Shown: positions 9,188 through 12,560 of the stretch, one piece after another
How positions within the stretch are numbered: position 1 is the stretch's first letter
Layout of the letters: each line of letters begins with the position of its first letter
Assembly: GCA_024640585.1 (NCBI GenBank)
Contig: JAHEEQ010000008.1
Span: 1-12,560 of the forward strand
Direction: 5' to 3'
DNA from: Micrococcales bacterium
Lineage (GTDB): Bacteria; Actinomycetota; Actinomycetes; S36-B12; UBA5976
DNA: 12,560 bases
Translations under genes and position numbers: made by a program
Notes under the pieces: model-generated
What the model saw: only the letters and a program-made list of their open reading frames with translations
Databases searched by the model: none
Told to the model about the DNA's origin: nothing

Positions 9188-9205
9188 CTAGCTGGTATCA
9201 GCTAG
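9188..9205. repeat. Perfect 7-bp stem-loop CTAGCTG-GTAT-CAGCTAG
   Basis: Arms CTAGCTG (9188-9194) and CAGCTAG (9199-9205) are exactly complementary around a GTAT loop. It lies 37 bases beyond the 3' end of the minus-strand HUH gene. There is no U-tract on that strand, so termination is unlikely. HUH nucleases act on single-stranded hairpins, so it could be a nick or recognition site; that is inference from position and shape only. Confidence 0.5.
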
Positions 9206-9241
9206 CAACCACGTCAAGTACCTCAAGCAGATAACACTGGG

Positions 9242-9766
9242 TCAATCTGCAAGTAAGTGACTTGGTATCTGTGTATGAATGAAATCAACACACACATCAT
9301 TGCCTTTGTTGTGCTCTTTATTGATATACGTTCCCCATCCGTGTTCGCGACCATGTATGAGTGACTCAATTTGAATGTCATTTGTGCCTACGCCTGTGCG
9401 TTGCCAGTGCTTTATGAGATTGGGTAAGAAATTCTCGTCAAGCCTATTTAGGTCAAAATTGCCTAGGGCTAAGTGAAAGTGCAATGTCCTATTGTGATCA
9501 TATGTGTTTTGCGTGCCTTCTAGTGCCACGATGATTATTGGTAGTTTTTGAGGGCTTCGTTTGTAGCCATTGCCTGTCAGCAGCCAGTTCAGCCTTTTCT
9601 TAAATTCGTACATTGCCTTGTTTGCGTCTTCTACGTGCCTTTCCATTTGCCAATTACTGATGTTGCGTGTTTTGAGGTTGGTTTGAAGTGTTAAGCCGTG
9701 TGTGCAACGAGATGTGAGATTGCCTATGTATTGATGATTTGCTTGAGCAATTTGTCGCTTGTTCAT
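9242..9766 (-). CDS. Small Rep-like HUH endonuclease (putative)
   Basis: A 174-residue soluble protein (counting from ATG 9766) with the three motif order of rolling-circle Rep proteins. A strand resembling motif I, HGLTLQTN, is at about residues 23-30. A clear HUH motif, LHFHLALG, has metal-ligand histidines H96 and H98. A motif III-like TYINKE has candidate nucleophile Y147 and K150 (YxxK). HUH enzymes nick single-stranded DNA through a tyrosine-DNA intermediate in plasmid or phage replication, conjugation or transposition. There is no helicase or primase domain, so it is a stand-alone nuclease domain. An in-frame GTG at 9784 would add six residues; neither start has a clear ribosome-binding site. 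It is divergent from the DUF6641 cassette and convergent to the defence operon. I do not recognise the exact family, and a hypothetical of another kind is possible. Confidence 0.62.
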   Translation of the reverse strand: MNKRQIAQANHQYIGNLTSRCTHGLTLQTNLKTRNISNWQMERHVEDANKAMYEFKKRLNWLLTGNGYKRSPQKLPIIIVALEGTQNTYDHNRTLHFHLALGNFDLNRLDENFLPNLIKHWQRTGVGTNDIQIESLIHGREHGWGTYINKEHNKGNDVCVDFIHTQIPSHLLAD

Positions 9767-9871
9767 AAAAGTATTTAGCTGCACCGACAGAAAAACAATA
9801 AAAGATTGAAGTGAAAGCTGTCAGCAGATATTGAACTGGTTGCTCATGTATGGCGCTGAAACTAAATTTGT

Positions 9872-9897
9872 GTTTCCAAACAACTTTGAAAGGAAAC
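9872..9897 (+). promoter_or_regulatory. Inverted repeat overlapping the ribosome-binding site of the DUF6641 gene
   Basis: GTTTCC (9872-9877) is complementary to GGAAAC (9892-9897), with a 14-base loop. The second arm contains most of the AAAGGA Shine-Dalgarno sequence (9889-9894) seven bases before ATG 9902. Folding would partly hide the site, so translation could be modulated. The stem is only 6 bp, so this is tentative. The rest of the 135-base divergent gap shows no strong promoter; a weak pair TTGCTC (9840-9845) and TAAATT (9863-9868), 17 apart, faces the cassette. Confidence 0.3.
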
Positions 9898-9901
9898 GCA
9901 A

Positions 9902-10336
9902 ATGGCAACACTCACTTCACTCAAACTGGTAGCAGCTAAAAAGCCTGCACAAAAAGACCCAGTTCAACATCGCCGTTCAAAGCTCAGCGTAAAAGTGTTG
10001 GAGCAGCTTGCGCTAGCTCGTGCATTGCAAAACGGCGAAACATACGCACCCACCCGCATCAAAATGGTTACGAACGCAGAAGGTGAGCGTGTACAAGTAA
10101 CCCAAGCCAAGCGTGTAAAGCAATGGTGGTTTGTTGATGGAAACAAAGTGCTGTTGCAAGTGCGTTACGGTGCAAAAACGTTGATGCTGAACGGCAAGAG
10201 CAACGCCGTTGAGTGCGCAAACGCTGCTGCTTTGATTACTGCGCTGGAAACAGTAAACACGGCTGTGATTGCTGGTGAATTGGACGCACAGATTGAAGCT
10301 GTTAGCGGACAAATTCGCGGTGGTTTTCAACGGTAA
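9902..10336 (+). CDS. DUF6641 family protein
   Basis: A 144-residue basic, soluble protein. I recognise the DUF6641 pattern: N-terminal MATLTSLKLVAAKKP, a basic PVQHRRSKL segment, ETYAPTR (46-52), RVKQWW (71-76), LQVRYGAK (85-92), and a helical C terminus EAVSGQIRGGFQR. The family has no known function. To my knowledge it is common in Burkholderiales accessory regions such as integrative elements, where it neighbours other short uncharacterised genes as it does here. The basic N terminus could suit nucleic-acid binding, which is speculation. ATG 9902 has a clear AAAGGA seven bases upstream. It is the first gene of a five-gene co-directional cassette, and the next gene begins 8 bases after its stop. 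Confidence 0.82.
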   Translation: MATLTSLKLVAAKKPAQKDPVQHRRSKLSVKVLEQLALARALQNGETYAPTRIKMVTNAEGERVQVTQAKRVKQWWFVDGNKVLLQVRYGAKTLMLNGKSNAVECANAAALITALETVNTAVIAGELDAQIEAVSGQIRGGFQR

Positions 10337-10344
10337 ACACTGCT

Positions 10345-10761
10345 GTGCATATTGAGCTGATTAGTGATGCCGCCCAGCGCACTGTTGCTGGGTTGGCGCA
10401 TTACTTAGACGATGAAATGCGGGTTTATAACCCAGTCATTTATCGCAAAAACAAAATGCAGCACCTTCGTTTAGATCGTAAATACGAGTACTACTGGATT
10501 GTTCGTTCTGCTTGCAACTACTTGCTGCACGTTGGAAGGCGTAGTGATTTTGTTTTGGGTATTGCAGTTGCATCAAGTTGCGGCATTGTGCTTACTGCTT
10601 TCACTCATCAATTTGAACTTTCTAACAGTGTAGATCGCAGCAATGCCTATGCGTCTTACAAGTTTTACGCAACTAAAGCATATGACGAACAAATGGGTGA
10701 CATATGGGTAGTGAAGATTGAGCAGGAGAAATTAAATGAAATGCAATGCACAGCAGCTTGA
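10345..10761 (+). CDS. Uncharacterised protein of the accessory cassette
   Basis: A 138-residue soluble protein that I do not recognise. It contains AQRTVAGLAHYLDDEMR (about 10-26), a basic patch YRKNKMQHLRLDRKYEYYW (33-51) and a mixed hydrophobic segment FVLGIAVASSCGIVLTAF (69-86). The last is moderately hydrophobic but lies within an alternating pattern more like buried strands than a confident membrane helix. The start is a GTG 8 bases after the DUF6641 stop with no obvious ribosome-binding site, so reinitiation from the upstream gene is likely. An ATG at 10417 is an alternative but would lose the well-formed N terminus. Its last 26 bases overlap the DUF6876 gene, supporting a shared transcript. 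The reading frame looks genuine because it is uninterrupted and tightly packed between two recognisable families. Confidence 0.7.
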   Translation: MHIELISDAAQRTVAGLAHYLDDEMRVYNPVIYRKNKMQHLRLDRKYEYYWIVRSACNYLLHVGRRSDFVLGIAVASSCGIVLTAFTHQFELSNSVDRSNAYASYKFYATKAYDEQMGDIWVVKIEQEKLNEMQCTAA

Positions 10762-11104
10762 ACAAGAGTTGCAGCAATTTATTGGAACAGAGCACTACTA
10801 CCGCATACGTGCTGATTTTGTAGGTACAGATGGCGTGAAGTACTTAGCTGAACAAGCTGGGTGTTTTTGGTTGCTGGACTTGTACTGGTCACATTTATTA
10901 AACATAGACCACATTGATTATCCGTTCACTGTACTAATGATGACGGTACAAGATGGAGCTGCAATTGTTGGTATTGAAGATGGAAATGGAAATGCATTAG
11001 CAAGTCAGTTTATTGAGTACACCGACTTTCCGCTTGTTCATATCCGTCTATATGCATGTTGGAATGAACGCGAGTGGGTAGTGATGCTGACGAGTGAGTA
11101 TTGA
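10736..11104 (+). CDS. DUF6876 family protein
   Basis: A 122-residue soluble protein matching the DUF6876 pattern. It has FIGTEHYYRI (15-24), TDGVKYLAEQAGCFWLLD (31-48), EDGNGN (81-86), YTDFPL (95-100) and a terminal TSEY. The function is unknown. The family is, to my knowledge, widespread in bacterial mobile elements and prophage-like regions. The ATG is preceded by a strong AGGAG (10724-10728) with seven bases of spacing, placed inside the preceding gene. The coding overlap of 26 bases makes translational coupling likely. The following signal-peptide gene starts directly after its TGA, with no gap. No catalytic motif or membrane segment is visible. Confidence 0.84.
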   Translation: MKCNAQQLEQELQQFIGTEHYYRIRADFVGTDGVKYLAEQAGCFWLLDLYWSHLLNIDHIDYPFTVLMMTVQDGAAIVGIEDGNGNALASQFIEYTDFPLVHIRLYACWNEREWVVMLTSEY

Positions 11105-11440
11105 ATGAAACCAAAACCAAAAACCAAAGCTATTCTTGCTGCGCTGCTCCTGCCGTGTACTGTACTTGCTGCTGATTGGCGCGATGGGGATGCGTTTTTT
11201 AGCACTAAACTAAACCGCAAAGAAACTCTAGTTGTTAGTTGGATGGTTGTACCTACAAATAAAGTTCAGGCTACTTGTGAAGCAATCAGCAAGGAAAGCG
11301 GGTTAGGTGGCTTTGGTTTTGCATTAAATGCCTGTAGTTTTTGGCATCCAAAAACTTGCTTGATTGTTACAGGAGAAAAAACGACTATGCATGAGCTTGG
11401 ACATGAGCTGCGTCACTGCTATCAGGGTAGTTTTCACTAA
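11105..11440 (+). CDS. Small exported protein with HExxHxxxH zinc-protease-like motif
   Basis: A 111-residue protein with a signal peptide: basic start KPKPKTK, hydrophobic AILAALLLPCTVLA, and a likely cleavage after A22 (VLA-AD). The cysteine in the core lacks a lipobox, so a soluble periplasmic or secreted product is expected. Near the C terminus it has HELGHELRHC, in which H96, E97 and H100 form HExxH and H104 could be a third ligand. The mature part has four cysteines (58, 77, 85, 105), which could form two disulfides. The HExxH motif is the zinc and catalytic site of many metallopeptidases, but at about 89 mature residues this is far smaller than usual peptidases, so catalysis is uncertain. 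A zinc-binding structural or inhibitory role is an alternative. It starts immediately after the DUF6876 stop, with only a weak ribosome-binding site. Confidence 0.72.
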   Translation: MKPKPKTKAILAALLLPCTVLAADWRDGDAFFSTKLNRKETLVVSWMVVPTNKVQATCEAISKESGLGGFGFALNACSFWHPKTCLIVTGEKTTMHELGHELRHCYQGSFH

Positions 11441-11454
11441 CGCAAGAAGCTGAC

Positions 11455-11610
11455 ATGAACACATACGAAGCAATGGTACGCATCCAGTCCAACAACATGG
11501 TTGTGCGCACACGTGTCAAAGCAAATTCAAACCAAGATGCACTTTGGCTGCTGGAAGGTCAGTACGGTGTTGGCAATGTGGTGACACTCCCTACACTTGT
11601 TGATGACTAA
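11455..11610 (+). CDS. Small 51-residue protein ending the cassette
   Basis: An ATG frame of 51 codons starting 14 bases after the HExxH gene, encoding MNTYEAMVRIQ at the N terminus and a compact middle with TRVKANSNQDALWLLEGQYG. The alternation of strand-like and helix-like segments (VVRTRVKA, then DALWLLEGQYG) looks like a small folded alpha/beta protein rather than random translation. Its placement at the end of the co-directional run supports a real gene. The upstream AAGAAG (11444-11449) is a weak ribosome-binding site. I associate similar short proteins with DUF6876-type cassettes in Burkholderiales but cannot name the family. A stem-loop overlaps its stop codon. Confidence 0.6.
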   Translation: MNTYEAMVRIQSNNMVVRTRVKANSNQDALWLLEGQYGVGNVVTLPTLVDD

Positions 11611-11627
11611 CTTGCAAATTGCAAGTT
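11609..11627 (+). terminator. Possible weak terminator stem-loop at cassette end
   Basis: AACTTGCA and TGCAAGTT form an 8-bp perfect stem with an AAT loop, beginning within the stop codon of the 51-residue gene. Only a short, GC-interrupted T-run follows (TTTGG if the last two stem bases are shared), so intrinsic termination would be inefficient. Position at the end of the cassette is the main argument. Confidence 0.35.
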
Positions 11628-11710
11628 TGGTGACAACTGCTTGAAGTTATACTTTGGGAAGTGTATGGTGCTCAAACAAAATTTTTTTTGATACAAAAAT
11701 TTACAACAAG

Positions 11711-11730
11711 TTCTACAAACGCTTCTACAA
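11711..11730 (+). repeat. Direct repeat pair TTCTACAA
   Basis: TTCTACAA occurs at 11711-11718 and again at 11723-11730, a period of 12 bases. Together with the related TTCCACAC pair at 11869-11889 it resembles spaced protein-binding sites such as recombinase arm sites or iterons. The copies are short and chance is possible in AT-rich DNA. Confidence 0.4.
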
Positions 11731-11868
11731 GTTTTAAAACCACGCTGTAACCCGCATAAAAACTAGATTTTTTTTAAGTACATCGTCTCATAAACAAGTT
11801 AAGAACTTAAGTTGTCTATAAATCCTCAATAAAATCAACAACTTACAGCGCCACGGTTGTCAAAATTT

Positions 11869-11889
11869 GCTTCCACACCGCTTCCACAC
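11869..11889 (+). repeat. Direct repeat pair GCTTCCACAC
   Basis: Two exact 10-base copies, 11869-11878 and 11880-11889, separated by one C, giving a period of 11 bases (about one helical turn). Both copies therefore face the same side of the helix. They lie about 25 bases upstream of the candidate tRNA -35 element, so they could bind a recombinase or a regulator. Confidence 0.5.
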
Positions 11890-11914
11890 TTTGCTGAAAA
11901 TTTAAGCAGCGTTT

Positions 11915-11942
11915 TTGGGGCTGAAAAGGGGCAAAGTACAAT
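11915..11942 (+). promoter_or_regulatory. Candidate sigma-70 promoter of the tRNA-Ile gene
   Basis: A -10-like TACAAT (11937-11942, five of six consensus bases) is preceded by TTGGGG (11915-11920, matching the TTG half of the -35) with a 16-base spacer. The expected transcription start is around 11949, a few bases before the mature tRNA 5' end at 11952, which is a normal arrangement for a stable RNA gene. Confidence 0.5.
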
Positions 11943-11951
11943 CAGTTTTTC

Positions 11952-12234
11952 GGGCCTATAGCTCAGTTGGTTAGAGCAGAGGACTCATATTTTTCAAATG
12001 TGCCTTACGCGTGGAAACTGTGTAAGGGATGGTGTCAAAGTCGGCGAAAGCTAAGTGCAGCGATGCATATGCCAACGCCGAGCCAAGCTTGGTGAGCAAT
12101 CACCTTGAAGGTGTAGAGACTTGACGGCACCCACCTACGGCGCAAGCTATGGTGAAGGCAAAGTCCAGGGAGTAGTGAAAGCTGCACAAACCGGAATCCT
12201 TTGGTCCCAGGTTCAAGTCCTGGTGGGCCCACCA
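11952..12234 (+). tRNA. ileX: tRNA-Ile(CAU), interrupted by a group I intron
   Basis: Exons 11952-11988 and 12195-12234 join to a 77-base tRNA with encoded CCA (12232-12234). The acceptor stem GGGCCTA pairs with TGGGCCC, the D stem GCTC with GAGC, the anticodon stem GAGGA with TCCTT, and the T stem CCAGG with CCTGG around TTCAAGT. The anticodon loop reads CTCATAA, with anticodon CAT. A CAU tRNA with this body and an A discriminator resembles the minor isoleucine tRNA, whose C34 is changed to lysidine by TilS so that it reads AUA codons. Confusion with an elongator Met tRNA is possible but less likely, because the intron and flanking loop match the known intron-bearing tRNA-Ile(CAU) of Azoarcus. 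The intron separates U36 from A37, so the transcript must self-splice before the tRNA can work. The gene symbol is by analogy and is uncertain. Confidence 0.93.
11989..12194 (+). ncRNA. Group I self-splicing intron (206 nt), Azoarcus tRNA-Ile type
   Basis: The 5' exon ends CAT; the internal guide GTG (12000-12002) pairs with it to give P1 with the required U-G at the splice site, and the intron ends in G (12194). P2 is CCTTAC (12003-12008) with GTAAGG (12022-12027), capped by GAAA (12014-12017). The P5 tip is GCGA (12060-12063). P6a is GGTGA-GCAA-TCACC (12091-12104). P7 is formed by AGAGACT (12115-12121) with AAGTCC (12161-12166), giving the guanosine site. P8 is CACC (12132-12135) with GGTG (12151-12154). 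P9 is GTAGT-GAAA-GCTGC (12172-12185). Stretches such as GGGATGGTGTCAAA, AACGCCGAGCCAAGCTT and the terminal CACAAACCGG closely match, from memory, the 205-nt Azoarcus ribozyme. There is no homing endonuclease ORF. Everything needed for splicing appears present; activity is predicted, not shown. Confidence 0.93.
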
Positions 12235-12240
12235 AAATGG

Positions 12241-12278
12241 AAAAGCCACTGATTTTGGTCAGTGGCTTTTTACTTTTT
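12241..12278 (+). terminator. Intrinsic terminator of the tRNA-Ile transcript
   Basis: Arms AAAAGCCACTGA (12241-12252) and TCAGTGGCTTTT (12259-12270) form a perfect 12-bp stem with a TTTTGG loop, followed by TACTTTTT. It begins six bases after the tRNA CCA end, so it ends a monocistronic tRNA transcript. The A-rich left arm makes it potentially bidirectional. Confidence 0.93.
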
Positions 12279-12321
12279 AGACAAGAATATAAAAATGCAA
12301 ATTTATGAATTCAAAGTTGCA

Positions 12322-12350
12322 TTTGTGAATTTGAGCTAGTGATTCACAAA
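12322..12350. repeat. Perfect 9-bp inverted repeat TTTGTGAAT / ATTCACAAA
   Basis: Arms at 12322-12330 and 12342-12350 are exact reverse complements around an 11-base spacer. The 20-base centre-to-centre distance is about two helical turns, which suits a dimeric regulator. No U-tract follows. The target gene would lie downstream, mostly outside the window. Confidence 0.5.
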
Positions 12351-12440
12351 ACTCATCAAGTAACAAGTGTGCCTTTTGCATAAAATCACGTGTATGAATT
12401 TGTGGTTTAGAGAGCTTGTAAAAAACGCTAGGGGCATCTG

Positions 12441-12463
12441 CCGCAACTGATGTTGCGGTCTTT
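12441..12463 (+). terminator. Possible attenuator-like hairpin
   Basis: CCGCAAC (12441-12447) and GTTGCGG (12452-12458) form a 7-bp GC-rich stem with a TGAT loop, followed by TCTTT. The T-run is short, so termination would be partial. A short 18-codon frame from ATG 12394 has its TGA (12448-12450) exactly in the loop, giving a leader-peptide-like geometry, though it lacks a ribosome-binding site. Confidence 0.35.
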
Positions 12464-12481
12464 CATCTGTCGTCATGCCTG

Positions 12482-12513
12482 GGTGGTGCCGAACGAAAGT
12501 CATTCGGCCCACC
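12482..12513. repeat. GC-rich imperfect hairpin
   Basis: GGTGG plus GCCGAA (12482-12486 and 12488-12493) pair with TTCGGC plus CCACC (12503-12513), leaving T12487 bulged and a nine-base loop. It could be a 5' leader structure of a gene starting beyond the window, or the 3' end structure of a minus-strand gene whose stop may lie at 12525-12527. No T-run decides between these. Confidence 0.4.
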
Positions 12514-12560
12514 TCAGTTGAAGATCAGGCGGCTAGACGAGGGCGCTCAACGATCTGGTT

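Larger units (their letters stand above)
8877..9241. other. Non-coding stretch between the defence operon and the HUH gene
   Basis: About 365 bases with no credible coding frame, lying between the converging 3' ends of the SLATT gene and the minus-strand HUH gene. It holds the 17-bp palindrome at 8935-8951 and the perfect stem-loop at 9188-9205, described separately. I see no convincing intrinsic terminator with a U-tract on either strand. It probably marks the junction between two separately acquired blocks, which is inference. Confidence 0.6.
11628..11951. other. AT-rich non-coding stretch before the tRNA gene
   Basis: About 320 bases without a credible gene. It contains two runs of eight T (11682-11689 and 11768-11775), a 10-bp palindrome AACTTAAGTT (11804-11813), two pairs of short direct repeats listed separately, and the tRNA promoter at its end. 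No integrase gene or duplicated tRNA end is visible in this stretch. Confidence 0.6.
12279..12560. other. Stretch after the tRNA without a nameable gene
   Basis: AT-rich to about 12430, then distinctly GC-richer to the window end. It holds the inverted repeat at 12322-12350 and the hairpins at 12441-12458 and 12482-12513. Two marginal coding possibilities run off or end here: a plus-strand frame from ATG 12475 that stays open to the edge, and a minus-strand frame whose stop TGA is at 12527-12525 with 11 upstream codons visible (NQIVERPRLAA). Neither can be supported on so little sequence. Confidence 0.5.

Noticed and set aside
9654..9911. An 85-codon minus-strand frame overlapping the HUH gene start and the divergent gap.
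   Set aside because: It overlaps the better-supported HUH gene in another frame and its product shows no domain-like pattern.
11682..11775. Two T8 runs considered as intrinsic terminators.
   Set aside because: Neither is preceded by a GC-rich stem; they are more likely ordinary AT-rich intergenic sequence.
12035..12235. A 66-codon minus-strand frame across the tRNA (product beginning MVGPPGLEPGTKG).
   Set aside because: It is the reverse complement of the tRNA 3' exon and the group I intron, whose RNA structure fully explains the sequence; this is a classic false protein call.
1..12560. Search by eye for a CRISPR array, insertion sequence with terminal repeats, or a duplicated tRNA end.
   Set aside because: No regularly spaced repeats of CRISPR size, no transposase frame and no second copy of the tRNA 3' end were found in the window.

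Overview
This window most likely comes from a betaproteobacterium with modest GC (roughly 40-45% by eye), plausibly a low-GC Burkholderiales. The inference rests on three things: a tRNA-Ile(CAU) gene interrupted by a short group I intron that closely resembles the Azoarcus tRNA-Ile intron, small proteins of the DUF6641 and DUF6876 families that I associate with Burkholderiales accessory regions, and the composition. The genus cannot be fixed from the sequence alone.

Positions 2-8876 hold a tight, same-strand run of six genes, with intergenic gaps of 2, 10, 9, 18 and 10 bases. In order they encode the C-terminal part of a superfamily 2 helicase (its start lies before the window), a DUF4391 protein, a type III-style (beta-class) DNA adenine methyltransferase Mod, a type III restriction subunit Res with helicase and PD-(D/E)xK nuclease motifs, a small ThsB-like TIR protein, and a four-TM SLATT/DUF4231-type membrane protein. 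I read this as one anti-phage defence operon. A Mod/Res restriction-modification core carries two extra subunits, followed by a Thoeris-like pair in which the TIR protein would make a nucleotide signal and the membrane protein would act as a pore-forming effector. The coupling between the two parts is inference.

Positions 8877-9241 are non-coding, with an operator-like palindrome and a perfect stem-loop. Then comes a minus-strand gene for a small HUH-type Rep-like protein (9242-9766). Divergent from it is a plus-strand cassette of five small genes (9902-11610): DUF6641, an unrecognised protein, DUF6876, a secreted HExxH protein and a 51-residue protein. This block looks like mobile-element or genomic-island cargo.

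Positions 11611-11951 are AT-rich and non-coding, with paired direct repeats. They lead into the intron-containing tRNA-Ile(CAU) gene (11952-12234; intron 11989-12194) and a strong intrinsic terminator. The last 280 bases hold an inverted repeat and two GC-rich hairpins, after which composition rises, but no gene I can name.
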